A DNA stretch of 64,000 nt from Chitinophagales bacterium (GCA_017303395.1 JAFLBN010000006.1:146513-210512); one strand, 5' to 3'. Numbered from the stretch's first letter, positions 27,491 to 37,526 are shown. Made by a program: numbers and translations. Notes: a model not told the origin generated them from the letters alone.

Positions 27491-28953
27491 CGTTTGTCTT
27501 TTCTTACTATTTGAGCTACCAATTCGGCTTCAGTTACCAGTTTATTACCCACGTATACAGAGCCTCGCATTTCGCAGATACCGCGACGTATAGGGTTCAT
27601 CAGGTCCAGTTTCAATATCAGCGTATCGCCCGGCGTTACTTTGTGTTTGAATTTAACTTTATCAATTTTCAGGAAATAGGTATCGTAGTTTTCGGGATCA
27701 CTGTAGTTATTCAGCGCAAGGATACCACCTGTTTGTGCCAATGCTTCTATCTGCAATACACCCGGCATTACAGGATTGCCCGGGAAGTGTCCCTGGAAGA
27801 AATGCTCATTGTATGTAGCATTCTTAATACCCACAACATGGTTATCACTCAGCTCAATAATCTTATCTACCAACAAGAAAGGGAACTTATGCGGAAGTGC
27901 CTTTTCTATCTGTGTAATGTCATAGATAGCAGGTTGGTTAGGATCGTAGTGCGGTACATCAGACAGGTGTTTGTTCTTCTTGATGTATGCCTTGATTTTC
28001 TTTGCAAACTCCACATTTGATGCATGGCCTGGGCGGCTTGCAATGATGTGCGCGCGGATATTATAACCAACCAGCGCAAGATCGCCAACTACGTCCAGCA
28101 GTTTGTGCCTTGCAGGTTCGTTGGTAAAATGCAACTGTATATTGTTCAGGATACCTTCCTGTTTTACTTCAATGTTTTGTTTGTTGAAAACCTTTGCCAG
28201 CCTGTCAAGTTCAGGTTGTGTTACAGGTTTATCTACAACCACGATGGCGTTGCTGAGGTCACCACCTTTTATCAGGTTGTGGTCTAACAGGTATTCCAGC
28301 TCGTGCAGGAAACAGAATGTACGACAAGGTGCTATCTCTCCTTTAAACTCAGATATGTGCTTCAGCGTAGCATGCTGTGTACCCAATACCGGAGAGTTAA
28401 AATCGATCATAGTAGTTATCTGGTATTCGTTTGACGGAACAGCCAGCATATCTACATTCTTAACCGGGTCGTAGAAATGAATATTAGAATCGATAGAGTA
28501 CACGATACGTTTAGCATCTTGTGCCAATACGCCTACGCTTTCTATAGCTTCGATAAATAGTTTGGAACTACCATCCATGATAGGCACTTCAGGGCCATCC
28601 AGCTCTATCAGTACGTTATCTACACCAAGCCCTACCAGTGCAGCCAGTGTATGCTCAACAGTGCTAACACGTGCCCCATTGTGTTCAAGCGTAGTGCCGC
28701 GAGATGTGTCTACCACATAATCGCAGTCTGCTTTTACAATAGGTTTTTCGGGAAGGTCTATGCGCTGAAACCTGATACCGAAACCGGGATTAGCAGGTTT
28801 TAGTGTCATTGTAACAGGCTCGCCTGTATGCAGGCCAACGCCCGGGAGTGATATGGCACTCTTTACAGTGTGCTGATATTCGGATGAAATAGCTGAATAA
28901 GCTGTGTCCGATTTTTTCTTCGTTTCAGTATGCATTATTGTATCCGAACTCAC
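27487..28953 (-). CDS. Bifunctional LpxC deacetylase / FabZ dehydratase
   Basis: A 488-residue fusion found throughout Bacteroidota. The LpxC half (about 28-325) is the zinc deacetylase of UDP-3-O-acyl-GlcNAc, the committed lipid A step. Metal ligands are in VSTVEHTLAALVG and HKLLDVVGDLALVG. The FabZ half (about 345-488) dehydrates 3-hydroxyacyl-ACP, with the catalytic His in HFFQGHFPGNPVMPG and Glu in LQIEALAQTGG. The fusion couples use and supply of hydroxyacyl chains. The start is GTG at 28953, overlapping the lpxD TGA as GTGA; an ATG six codons later is the alternative. Pathway neighbours are lpxD and lpxA. Confidence 0.96.
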   Translation of the reverse strand: MSSDTIMHTETKKKSDTAYSAISSEYQHTVKSAISLPGVGLHTGEPVTMTLKPANPGFGIRFQRIDLPEKPIVKADCDYVVDTSRGTTLEHNGARVSTVEHTLAALVGLGVDNVLIELDGPEVPIMDGSSKLFIEAIESVGVLAQDAKRIVYSIDSNIHFYDPVKNVDMLAVPSNEYQITTMIDFNSPVLGTQHATLKHISEFKGEIAPCRTFCFLHELEYLLDHNLIKGGDLSNAIVVVDKPVTQPELDRLAKVFNKQNIEVKQEGILNNIQLHFTNEPARHKLLDVVGDLALVGYNIRAHIIASRPGHASNVEFAKKIKAYIKKNKHLSDVPHYDPNQPAIYDITQIEKALPHKFPFLLVDKIIELSDNHVVGIKNATYNEHFFQGHFPGNPVMPGVLQIEALAQTGGILALNNYSDPENYDTYFLKIDKVKFKHKVTPGDTLILKLDLMNPIRRGICEMRGSVYVGNKLVTEAELVAQIVRKDKR

Positions 28954-30023
28954 TGGTTTTCCTTTACGTGTTGTTTATTTAACAGGGATGTCAATTCAGC
29001 AACCATTTCTTCCAGTTTGAAGAGACGTTGCTGTAATTCAGGCAAATTTCTAAAAATTGCCTGACTTTTTAGTGAACTTTTATAATCGTATGCAGGAGAA
29101 CCTGTTAAAGCGGTATTTGGTTCAGAAACAGTCTTAGACAAACCACTTTGTGCGTTGATACGGGTACCGTCTGCTATCTGTATATGACCTACAATACCTA
29201 CCTGCCCGCCAACAATACAGTTTTTGCCAACTTTTGTACTACCTGATATACCCGTCTGTGCAGCAATTACAGTGTTTTCACCTATTTCTACGTTATGAGC
29301 TATCTGTATCAGGTTATCTAGCTTCACACCTTTTTTGATGATTGTAGAACCCATTGTTGCTCTGTCTATGGTAGTATTAGCGCCAATTTCCACATCGTCT
29401 TCTATTATCACATTGCCAATCTGTGGTACTTTGCGGTATGTGCCATCGTTTTGCGGTGCAAACCCGAAACCATCGCCGCCAACTACAGTACCCGAATGTA
29501 TAATAACCCTGTTGCCAATAGCGCAGCCGTCATATATTTTAACACCGGCAAACAGCTTGGTATCGTCTTTTATTACAACATTATCGCCTATATAACAGCC
29601 AGGATAAATCTTTACATTGTTTCCTATGATGGCATTATCACCTACATAAGAGAAAGCACCTATATAAACATTGTTGCCAATTGTTGCAGTTTTTGAAACA
29701 TGTGCATGTTCTTCAATACCAACTTTTCCCGTATTAGATATTATCTCATTATATTTTTCCAACAGGAATGCAAAACCGCTGTAGGCGTCCTTTACACGTA
29801 TCAGCGTAGGCTTTACTTTTTCTGTTATTTCCAGCGAATCATTGACAATCAAGATGCTGGCATTTGTTGAATATAGATACTCTTCGTATTTAGGATTGGC
29901 AATAAAGCTAAGTGTACCTTCACCCGCTTCTTCTATTTTGGCCACGGTACTTACTTTAGCATCCGGGTCGCCTTCTATCTTTCCTTGTATCAGTGTTGCT
30001 ATCTGTAAAGCGGTAAACTGCAT
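28950..30023 (-). CDS. lpxD: UDP-3-O-(3-hydroxyacyl)glucosamine N-acyltransferase (LpxD)
   Basis: A 357-residue beta-helix acyltransferase that adds the second hydroxyacyl chain to the glucosamine nitrogen in lipid A synthesis. The N-terminal uridine-binding domain (about 1-100, SFIANPKYEEYLYS) precedes hexapeptide repeats at about 105-310. The catalytic His is in LIQIAHNVEIGEN, and GGDGFGFAPQNDG is the usual insert. A short C-terminal helix closes the protein. It leads directly into lpxC/fabZ and follows the HD gene by about 80 nt. Confidence 0.96.
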   Translation of the reverse strand: MQFTALQIATLIQGKIEGDPDAKVSTVAKIEEAGEGTLSFIANPKYEEYLYSTNASILIVNDSLEITEKVKPTLIRVKDAYSGFAFLLEKYNEIISNTGKVGIEEHAHVSKTATIGNNVYIGAFSYVGDNAIIGNNVKIYPGCYIGDNVVIKDDTKLFAGVKIYDGCAIGNRVIIHSGTVVGGDGFGFAPQNDGTYRKVPQIGNVIIEDDVEIGANTTIDRATMGSTIIKKGVKLDNLIQIAHNVEIGENTVIAAQTGISGSTKVGKNCIVGGQVGIVGHIQIADGTRINAQSGLSKTVSEPNTALTGSPAYDYKSSLKSQAIFRNLPELQQRLFKLEEMVAELTSLLNKQHVKENQ

Positions 30024-30104
30024 CCTGTAGTATTGAAAAAAATTGAGTGTAATTTACGTTATCCTTTTGAAATGGCTGTAAAACAGCGGCTATACTATTG
30101 TAAA

Positions 30105-31322
30105 TCAGCTTATATAACAAATATAGTTTTTATGTACAGGTTTTGCAAGTGCTTGATTTACAACGGGATTATCAATTTCTGATATATCTCTTATAGCCCC
30201 GTCTTTCATAGCTATTTGTATCTTTTCATCGTTGATATTGTAGGTATTATTGGATGTGAAACCTGTAGATAGGTAATAACCAATCTCTTCTTCAGGGATA
30301 TTATATTTTTCTTTCAACTCTTTTTTCTTCTGTTCGTATAGCTCTTCAGGGTTAGCAGTGCTTAAAACCACTTTGTATAATCTACGCTCTGTTATCATCC
30401 TGCAAAGGTTAGACAATATCTTATCTTCATTAGTTCTCCATACTTTTATGGAGGTCATGATATCGTTATCGTCTAACTGGCAATAAAGCGATAATAGCTC
30501 TTTGTTTTCGGCAAAGCTATTTGCATTCAGGTTGTTGTACAAGAAAAAGCGGAAAGCTGGTGTAGTAAATAATTCAACACCTTTTTCAGCCAGTTCTTTT
30601 GCACGCTTCAATATGTTTATCAATAATATCTCTGCAGATAGTACTGTTTTATGCAGATATACCTGCCAGTACATCAGCCTGCGCGCAATGATGAACTTCT
30701 CAACTGAGTGTACTCCTTTTTCCTCTACCATCAGCCTGCCATCGTTCACGGTAAGCATCTGCAGTATACGGTCGTAGCCAATAACACCTTCCGATACGCC
30801 GGTATAGAAGCTATCGCGGTTCAGGTAGTCCATCCTATCTACATCCAACTGGCTGGAAACTAACTGGTGCAGGTATTGTTTGGGGTAAGATGAATTAAAG
30901 ATTTCGATCGCATCAGTTAGTATGCCTCCCATTTCGGTATTCATCTGCTGCATGATGAGCTTAGATATATCTTCATGAGAAACACCTTCTATCAATGTAT
31001 GCTCTAGGGCATGAGAAAAGGGAGCATGTCCAACATCGTGCAACAATATTGCAATACGTGCCGCTGTATATTCCTGTTTAGATACTTCAAGTCCTTTGGC
31101 TTTCAATTCATCCAATGCTTTGCCCATAAGATGGCAAGCACCAAGCGAGTGATGAAAACGGGTATGTACTGCACCCGGATATACCAACTGCGCCATGCCC
31201 ATCTGCTTGATATTGCGCAGGCGTTGGAAATACGGGTGGTTGATAATTTGTAGTAATTCTTCTTCCGGGAATCTTAAGAAACCATATACGGGGTCATTAA
31301 TAATCTTTCCTCTAATGTGCAT
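30105..31322 (-). CDS. HD-domain phosphohydrolase, SAMHD1/dGTPase-like
   Basis: About 405 residues from the ATG at 31322; a TTG ten codons upstream overlaps the PBP gene and is less likely. The N-terminus FQRLRNIKQMG and VHTRFHHSLGACHLM give the first His ligands (57/58), and LLHDVGHAPFSHALEH carries the HD pair at 95-96. A downstream Asp lies in QLDVDRMDYLNRDS. This is the plan of the dGTPase/SAMHD1 branch of HD hydrolases, usually nucleotide triphosphohydrolases. The role next to lipid A genes is unknown, although the placement before lpxD is common in Bacteroidota. Confidence 0.88.
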   Translation of the reverse strand: MHIRGKIINDPVYGFLRFPEEELLQIINHPYFQRLRNIKQMGMAQLVYPGAVHTRFHHSLGACHLMGKALDELKAKGLEVSKQEYTAARIAILLHDVGHAPFSHALEHTLIEGVSHEDISKLIMQQMNTEMGGILTDAIEIFNSSYPKQYLHQLVSSQLDVDRMDYLNRDSFYTGVSEGVIGYDRILQMLTVNDGRLMVEEKGVHSVEKFIIARRLMYWQVYLHKTVLSAEILLINILKRAKELAEKGVELFTTPAFRFFLYNNLNANSFAENKELLSLYCQLDDNDIMTSIKVWRTNEDKILSNLCRMITERRLYKVVLSTANPEELYEQKKKELKEKYNIPEEEIGYYLSTGFTSNNTYNINDEKIQIAMKDGAIRDISEIDNPVVNQALAKPVHKNYICYIS

Positions 31323-31342
31323 CTGTTCGTCTTTCCTTGCGC

Positions 31343-33622
31343 TTATTGCCAATCTGTGTCTTCTACGGGTTCATCATTCTGTCCGCCTGGTACGGTACCG
31401 CTCGAGTTGTAAGTACCCTGACGCTCCATGCTTGTAGGGTCGTATACATTACAGTCGTCAAAGTTTTCAGGCTCTTTAAACTGTGCATCTGTTCTTATAT
31501 CAAGCGATTTATCTGCATATACTTTCTTCATGAAAAGTGCCCAAATAGGAAGGGCAGCAGCAGCACCCTGACCAAGTGCCTCGCTGTTGAAACGGAGGAA
31601 CCTGTCATCGCAACCTACCCATGCACCTGCCAGTATCTGTGGTGTATAGCCTATAAACCATGCATCAGCCTGCTTGTTGGTAGTACCTGTTTTGCCTGCT
31701 ATGTCTGATGTCAGGCCATATCTGTAACGCAGCCTTTTAGCGGTACCATAATCAACTACACCACGCATCAGTTTAACGATCTTATATGCTGTGCCTGCAT
31801 TGATGATTTCTTTCTGTTCGGGAACAAAGCTCTTGATGAGTGCACCGTTCTTATCTTCAATCTTAGTAATGAAGTATGGCTGTACATTCATACCACCATT
31901 AGGGAACATGGTATATGCGCCCAGCATTTCATAAAGTGAAATATCAGGTACACCAAGTGCTAGAGCGGGTACTTTATCGAATTTGCTACGGATGCCACAC
32001 TTCTGAAGGAAGTCCGCAAAAGCATCAACACCAACTTGTTTGATGAGATAAAGCGCAGCATTATTGACAGATAATGCCAATGCTTTTGCCATAGGCAACT
32101 GTCCGTATTTGCTACCACCCGCATCGTACATGCCTACATAAGGGAATTGCTGTGGCATGGTAGATACAGAACCACAAGGAGAAAAACCATTATCTACAGC
32201 CAGGCAGTAGAGTAGTGGCTTGATTGTAGAACCTACCTGCCTTTTGGTATTAATGTTTACGTGATCGTACTGAAAGTAATTATGGTCTATACCACCCACC
32301 CATGCTTTTACCTCGCCTGTATATGGGTCCATAGCCATAAAGCCCGCAGACAAGAACATCTTCATGTATTTGATAGAGTCTATCGGGCTCATGATAGTGT
32401 CCTTTGTGTGTTCCTTGTTCCAGGTAAAGACTTTCATCTTTACAGGTCGGCCAAGTTCTGCTATTATTTCGTTGTGGCTTTTGCCATCTTCTTTCAGTGC
32501 TCTGTATCTGTCAGTTTCTTTAATGGCTTTATCCAGATACTTCTTATTTGTTACCCAAATTGCGCCATCGCGATAGCCCGATTGTTGTGCAAAGAGTTTT
32601 TGTATTTCTGCAATATGCTCTTCAACCGAAGCTTCAGCATACTGTTGCATTTTCAGGTTGAGGGTAGTGTATATCTTTAGGCCATCCTTATATATATTAT
32701 AATTAGTACCGTCAGGTTTCTTCAACTCTTTACAAACTTTCTTTACTTCTTGTTCTACTATCTGGCGGAAGTATGGGGCTGTGCCTTCATGGTAGTCCAG
32801 CTTGTGATAATCAAGCACTATTGGCTCTTGTTTCACTTTTTCTGCATCAGACTCTTTCAGGTATCCATAGTTTGCCATCTGGTCTACCACTACATTGCGT
32901 CTGTTTAGTGCATTCTTAGGATTACGACGCGGGTTGTAAAGCGTATTTCCTTTCAGCATACCTATCAGTACCGCAGCTTCATTGATGCTTACTTTATCTG
33001 GTGTTTTGTTGAAGAACGTAAGAGAGGCATTGCGTATGCCATATACATTATCACCAAATGGTACTGTATTCAGATATAGTGTAATGATTTCGTTTTTGGT
33101 AAGGTTGCGCTCCAGTTTTACAGCCATTACCCATTCTTTCAACTTTATGAAAGGTAGGGTTAGCATATTCTGGTTCTCGCGCGGGAAGAGGTTCTTGGCA
33201 AGCTGCTGCGTTATGGTAGATGAACCACGTTTTTTACCTGTGAGTACATAGAACGGTATGGCAACAGTAGCCACAGGGTCTATGCCTGAGTGGTCGTAAA
33301 AACGTGCATCTTCCGTTGCCAGCAGGGCGTTGAAGATATTGGGTGATATTTCTGAATACTTGCTGGTAGAACGGTCCTGAACATAGTAACGGCCTATCAG
33401 CGTACCATCTGCAGCATATACGTCAGACGACAGGGCACTACTTGGGTTCTCCAGTTCTTTCATAGATGGCATGTAGCCCAACCATCCCATATTCATGAAA
33501 ATGATAAGCAGGTTGAATACCACGACACCAATCCAGAATGCTTTCCAGAGTAGTTTCACGCTTCGTTTTTGCCCCGTTTGATTTTGTTGCTGCAAGTGGT
33601 CAGATATTTGATGGTTTGGCAA
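31343..33622 (-). CDS. Penicillin-binding protein 1A, transglycosylase/transpeptidase
   Basis: A bifunctional peptidoglycan synthase of about 750 residues. A membrane span lies at about 28-48. The GT51 domain (about 75-250) has LATEDARFYDHSGID with the catalytic Glu and GSSTITQQLAKNLF. The transpeptidase domain has GSTIKP (serine and lysine of SxxK), SVN and GKTGTT motifs. The start is uncertain. No in-frame ATG exists before the membrane span: TTG at 33622 lies within a TAnnTTTG element, while TTG at 33595 and GTG at 33559 would follow it. It heads the minus-strand run that continues to the HD and lpx genes. Confidence 0.93.
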   Translation of the reverse strand: MPNHQISDHLQQQNQTGQKRSVKLLWKAFWIGVVVFNLLIIFMNMGWLGYMPSMKELENPSSALSSDVYAADGTLIGRYYVQDRSTSKYSEISPNIFNALLATEDARFYDHSGIDPVATVAIPFYVLTGKKRGSSTITQQLAKNLFPRENQNMLTLPFIKLKEWVMAVKLERNLTKNEIITLYLNTVPFGDNVYGIRNASLTFFNKTPDKVSINEAAVLIGMLKGNTLYNPRRNPKNALNRRNVVVDQMANYGYLKESDAEKVKQEPIVLDYHKLDYHEGTAPYFRQIVEQEVKKVCKELKKPDGTNYNIYKDGLKIYTTLNLKMQQYAEASVEEHIAEIQKLFAQQSGYRDGAIWVTNKKYLDKAIKETDRYRALKEDGKSHNEIIAELGRPVKMKVFTWNKEHTKDTIMSPIDSIKYMKMFLSAGFMAMDPYTGEVKAWVGGIDHNYFQYDHVNINTKRQVGSTIKPLLYCLAVDNGFSPCGSVSTMPQQFPYVGMYDAGGSKYGQLPMAKALALSVNNAALYLIKQVGVDAFADFLQKCGIRSKFDKVPALALGVPDISLYEMLGAYTMFPNGGMNVQPYFITKIEDKNGALIKSFVPEQKEIINAGTAYKIVKLMRGVVDYGTAKRLRYRYGLTSDIAGKTGTTNKQADAWFIGYTPQILAGAWVGCDDRFLRFNSEALGQGAAAALPIWALFMKKVYADKSLDIRTDAQFKEPENFDDCNVYDPTSMERQGTYNSSGTVPGGQNDEPVEDTDWQ

Positions 33623-33627
33623 AGCTA
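33620..33627 (-). promoter_or_regulatory. -7 promoter element for the PBP1A gene
   Basis: The minus strand reads TAGCTTTG, fitting TAnnTTTG. Its last bases include the TTG at 33622, so if this element is used the translation start must lie downstream, at TTG 33595 or GTG 33559. Confidence 0.45.
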
Positions 33628-33717
33628 AAAAAATCTTGTTTGGCTTGACCTTAAATAGTTCTCTTTTAGGTTAAAATTGGGACTTCTTTTATAAGTATAT
33701 GTTTTTACTTTAAAGTA

Positions 33718-36324
33718 TTAGTCGTTGTCTTCTGGTTTGATAAAGAAACTGAGCATCCTCAATGGATTGAGGAACCCAGCAAATCGTTTACTGAAAGATA
33801 CTTTGGACCTGACCATTTTGATAAATGGTAGGAAGAATGAAGCCACTTTGTCAAGTTCTGCATTCGTTAGCTGCTGATTAGCATATTTCTGTTTCAGATA
33901 CAGATTCATAAATGAAGTGAAGGATGTACCAAACATCGGGTCGATTGTTTTAGTAGCATACTGCATTGGTGTTTCATCGCCGCGAGGTATACCACATATA
34001 TGCAGGTAGTAGCCAGATGCTCGATATACCCAGTAAGACTTATTCGCAGGCTTGGCATTGCGAACACGCACACGGTAATATGCCCATACCAGCCCCGGTA
34101 AAGTAAATATGATAAATAGTATTACTGCGAGGGTAATGGCTACTCTTGCTGCAATTTGTTTTACAGTGAGCGGTTTTTCGGGTTGTGTGGTTTGTGGCTT
34201 GTCTTCCGGTTTGCCTGTGTCTTTGCGTTTCAGATATACCTCATCTACAGGTGCAGGTTTAGGGAAGCGGTTGAGAAGCGACTCTCCTTTTTCGCCCGCA
34301 GACGGTTCCAGTTTCTTCATGGCATCTGCATAAGACACAGCAGTGGCTTCATCGCCTTTTTGGATATTGCTGACAGGTACGTCTACACTGTCTCTGTGTA
34401 CGGTAGCAATCTTAACGTCCATCAGTACAGGTTGTGCTTCGGTAGTATTATACTCCTTGTCGTGGAATATAAAGTGCTTCACTTTCAGCGTCATCAGCTT
34501 TTTAACAGTATCTACATTTTCTACAATGCCATCTGCTGCAAGCCATGCACGTGGTGGTTGCATTGGTGGGGTGCCGTCGGGTTTAGGGCTTTCCTCAGCA
34601 TCGTTATTACCAACTGTAGTATCAAAATCTAACCAACCATAACCCGGGAAGTAAACCTGCACCCATGCATGTGCCTGATCTGCATAATACCAATACCATC
34701 CTTTGTTTTTATCACTGCGGTCCACTGTCATAAACCCGACTGTGATTCTGGAAGGTATGCCCAGTGAACGTAGCATAAACAGAGTAGCACCCGCATAGTA
34801 TGCACAATAACCCTTATGATTCTCGAACAGGAAATACATCAGTTTGGACGCATTGGGTATATCGGGCACACCGGGATTATCGGTATAGCTAAAAAGCTGT
34901 TCGCCGTTTTCGTCTTTTGAAAGGAAGTAATCTCTGATTGCAAGCACCCTGTCTACAGGTGTTTTGGCATCTTTGGTTACACGGTGTGCCAGCTCGCTGA
35001 TGGAATTAAACTTCGCATCATTGGGCATGTAGGTGTAATAGTCCATGAACTTTTTGTCCGTGCCATCATAATCTTTTACTGTTCTCAGTATTTCAAAACG
35101 CTGTTCTTGAAATTTTTTTATCTGTGGGTCTTTCGCGTTGTACACAAAGTAGGCGCTATTCAATTCAGATACATAACCTTTTGCCCTGAAGGCAGATTTG
35201 AATTCATCACGAAAATCCTTTTCAACCGTAATAGGTTGCACAAAATAGCCAACATTAGGTGCCAGATAGGTAGAAGGAGATAGGTCTTTGCTATATATCT
35301 CTACATCTACACTTTTGCGCAGTTTTGTTGCAAGGCTGTTTTTGATAACATTGGTATCGAACTGTGTAAAGAATACAGGCAGCTTAGAAGGATCTGGTTC
35401 AAAGAGGTCATTATACGGTATCGTCTTATCTCGTTCAAAGGTTTCGGTGAGTGTATCGAACTTGGTATAGTAAAATGCGGTGAGGTATAGTGGGTTGGGG
35501 GTTTCTGTTCCCGGGAAGAAATTATCTATGTGAGCACAGAAAAGTAGTTCATTACTACGCCCGAGGTTGGAACGTAACTTGGTATAATCTTTCAGATCGA
35601 AAGTGCCATCCTGATTTTTCTTCAGCATGCTAGTTTCGCCATTTTGACCAGCACCACCATAGTTGGCAACGGTTTCCTTTATTTCCTTGCGCATGGTATA
35701 GACTACACCTGCCAATATAAGCGAAGACAGCAGCCCGAACCCTATGAGTCTGCGAGTAAGAAACCACCAGAACTTGCCACTTTTATCTTTATAATTATAT
35801 ATCTGCTCTGTGGTAAACACGATGTATACACTATATATCAAAGCAGGGGCAAATGCCCTGAGTAGTGTATCTACACTGTCTGTTTTCTCTTTGGCTATAA
35901 TTAAAATACAGCCAGTAAGTACAGATGCGGCAACAAGTACAGCCCAGTATCGCAGGCGTATAAACCCCCAACCCAACAGCCAGCCTATACTGAACAGTAT
36001 GGCAAATACGAGAAATTGAATGGATATAAAGAAAGCATCAAACTCACCAACAGCATATGCGTCCAAGCCTTTATATACTGAGTATAATACAAATGCCAAC
36101 AGTGCAAACAATGGCAAAAACCTGAACCTGAATGTGTAGAGCAGTGCAGCTGCTCCCATACCTGCAGACAGGTAAATGGTTTGCCTTACTGCCTCGTTGC
36201 GTGCTACAGAAAAGTATTCGTTGGCATTCTGTAGCAAAAAGAAGCCTGCAAAAGCCGTTGGAATCAGTAAAAACAGGACTTTGGCTATGAATTCGTTGAC
36301 GGGTGTGGCGCGTTGAATACTCAT
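33718..36324 (-). CDS. Membrane-bound transglutaminase-like protein
   Basis: An 868-residue protein. About six membrane spans fill residues 15-205, a large extracytoplasmic part runs to about 700, one more span follows near 715-740, and a C-terminal cytoplasmic domain ends the protein. The transglutaminase core carries Cys507 (HKGYCAYYAGATLF), His552 (ADQAHAWVQVYFPG) and Asp568 (GWLDFDTT), a complete catalytic triad. The plan matches the TgpA-like family. Such proteins may cross-link or cleave envelope peptides, but no substrate is known. The C-terminal domain (GIPRGDETPMQYA) resembles DUF4129. It is separated from the PBP gene by 96 nt and may be co-expressed with neighbouring envelope genes. 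Confidence 0.88.
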   Translation of the reverse strand: MSIQRATPVNEFIAKVLFLLIPTAFAGFFLLQNANEYFSVARNEAVRQTIYLSAGMGAAALLYTFRFRFLPLFALLAFVLYSVYKGLDAYAVGEFDAFFISIQFLVFAILFSIGWLLGWGFIRLRYWAVLVAASVLTGCILIIAKEKTDSVDTLLRAFAPALIYSVYIVFTTEQIYNYKDKSGKFWWFLTRRLIGFGLLSSLILAGVVYTMRKEIKETVANYGGAGQNGETSMLKKNQDGTFDLKDYTKLRSNLGRSNELLFCAHIDNFFPGTETPNPLYLTAFYYTKFDTLTETFERDKTIPYNDLFEPDPSKLPVFFTQFDTNVIKNSLATKLRKSVDVEIYSKDLSPSTYLAPNVGYFVQPITVEKDFRDEFKSAFRAKGYVSELNSAYFVYNAKDPQIKKFQEQRFEILRTVKDYDGTDKKFMDYYTYMPNDAKFNSISELAHRVTKDAKTPVDRVLAIRDYFLSKDENGEQLFSYTDNPGVPDIPNASKLMYFLFENHKGYCAYYAGATLFMLRSLGIPSRITVGFMTVDRSDKNKGWYWYYADQAHAWVQVYFPGYGWLDFDTTVGNNDAEESPKPDGTPPMQPPRAWLAADGIVENVDTVKKLMTLKVKHFIFHDKEYNTTEAQPVLMDVKIATVHRDSVDVPVSNIQKGDEATAVSYADAMKKLEPSAGEKGESLLNRFPKPAPVDEVYLKRKDTGKPEDKPQTTQPEKPLTVKQIAARVAITLAVILFIIFTLPGLVWAYYRVRVRNAKPANKSYWVYRASGYYLHICGIPRGDETPMQYATKTIDPMFGTSFTSFMNLYLKQKYANQQLTNAELDKVASFFLPFIKMVRSKVSFSKRFAGFLNPLRMLSFFIKPEDND

Positions 36325-36338
36325 ACTTATAGTGCATG

Positions 36339-36360
36339 GCTAATTTAGCGCAATAATTGC
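36339..36360. repeat. Two abutting 11-bp palindromes
   Basis: GCTAATTTAGC (36339-36349) is followed without a gap by GCAATAATTGC (36350-36360), both perfect about a central base. They lie 14 nt upstream of the transglutaminase gene's ATG, in the divergent spacer to hbd. There is no T tract, so a protein-binding site is more likely than a terminator. Confidence 0.4.
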
Positions 36361-36507
36361 ATGTGCTTTGTTAAAAACAATACATATTTAATAAATGGCT
36401 TATAGGATGTTAAGTAATCCACATACTGTTGGTTAACATTTACTTTTTTGAGACAAGATTTATGAAGAAAATGTTACCTTAGGCACGTTTTAAAAATATT
36501 TAATTAA

Positions 36508-37494
36508 ATGATACAACAACAAACTGTTGATGCTGTAAAGCTTGGCGATACATCTATCGACGAAAAAACAAAAGCTATGCTGGAAAAATTAAAGATTGTT
36601 ACTGTTATCGGTTCGGGTACAATGGGCAACGGTATTTGCCATGTTTTCGCACAGAGTGGTTTCAATGTTCACATGATGGATATCAACCAGGCTGCTATGG
36701 ACAAAGCGTTGGTTACTATCGGTAAAAACATGGACCGCCAGATTGCTAAAAATGCAATGACGGAAGAAGCTAAGCAACAAGCACTGGGTCGCATATCTAC
36801 ATATACAGATATGGCAGAGGCAGTGAAAGATGCAGACATCGTTGTTGAAGCTGCAACTGAAAACATTGACCTGAAGATCAAAATCTTCCAGCAACTGGAT
36901 CAGCTGTGTCCTGAAAAATGCATCCTTGCTACTAATACTTCATCTATCTCTATTACTCGTATAGGTTCTTATACAAAGCGTCCGGGCAAAGTAATCGGTA
37001 TGCACTTTATGAACCCTGTACCTGTAATGAAACTGGTTGAAATCATCAACGGTTATGCAACAGATGCAGATGTAACTAATACTATCCATGCATTGTCTAC
37101 TTACTTGGGCAAAGTTCCATGTATAGTAAATGACTATCCTGGTTTCATCTCTAACCGTATCCTGATGCCACTAATCAACGAAGCTATCCTGTCTCTGCAG
37201 GAAGGTGTTGCAGGTGTTGAGGAAATCGATACTATCATGAAGCTGGGTATGGCTCATCCTATGGGTCCATTGCAATTGGCAGACTTTATTGGTCTGGACA
37301 CTTGCTACTCAATTATGAATGTACTGCACATGGGCTTCGGCAACCAGAAATATGCACCTGCTACATTGCTGGCAAACATGGTGCAGGCAGGCTTCCACGG
37401 TGTTAAGAGCGGCGAAGGCTTCTACAAATACACCCCGGGCAGCAAAGAGCTGGTTGTTAGCGAACGTTTCCAAAACAAAGGCTGGAAAATATAA
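36508..37494 (+). CDS. 3-hydroxyacyl-CoA (3-hydroxybutyryl-CoA) dehydrogenase
   Basis: A 328-residue NAD(P)-dependent enzyme that interconverts 3-hydroxyacyl-CoA and 3-oxoacyl-CoA. The Rossmann motif is VIGSGTMGNGICHVFAQSG (about 34-52). The catalytic region shows NTSSISITRIG and GMHFMNPVPVMKLVEII with the active His, and a Glu-His pair with the C-terminal helical domain (LGMAHPMGPLQLADFIGLD). A 23-residue N-terminal extension precedes the core; an ATG at 36577 would remove it. It lies alone with a terminator 33 nt downstream. Codon use looks more biased (many GGT, CGT, AAC) than in its neighbours, suggesting high expression. Confidence 0.92.
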   Translation: MIQQQTVDAVKLGDTSIDEKTKAMLEKLKIVTVIGSGTMGNGICHVFAQSGFNVHMMDINQAAMDKALVTIGKNMDRQIAKNAMTEEAKQQALGRISTYTDMAEAVKDADIVVEAATENIDLKIKIFQQLDQLCPEKCILATNTSSISITRIGSYTKRPGKVIGMHFMNPVPVMKLVEIINGYATDADVTNTIHALSTYLGKVPCIVNDYPGFISNRILMPLINEAILSLQEGVAGVEEIDTIMKLGMAHPMGPLQLADFIGLDTCYSIMNVLHMGFGNQKYAPATLLANMVQAGFHGVKSGEGFYKYTPGSKELVVSERFQNKGWKI

Positions 37495-37526
37495 CAGAGC
37501 AGCATCCTGCTCAATCCAATCACATA

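Noticed and set aside
36447-36482. A TTTG ... TACCTTAG promoter before hbd
   Set aside because: The spacer is 24 nt and the -7 box has a mismatch, so support is too weak to list.
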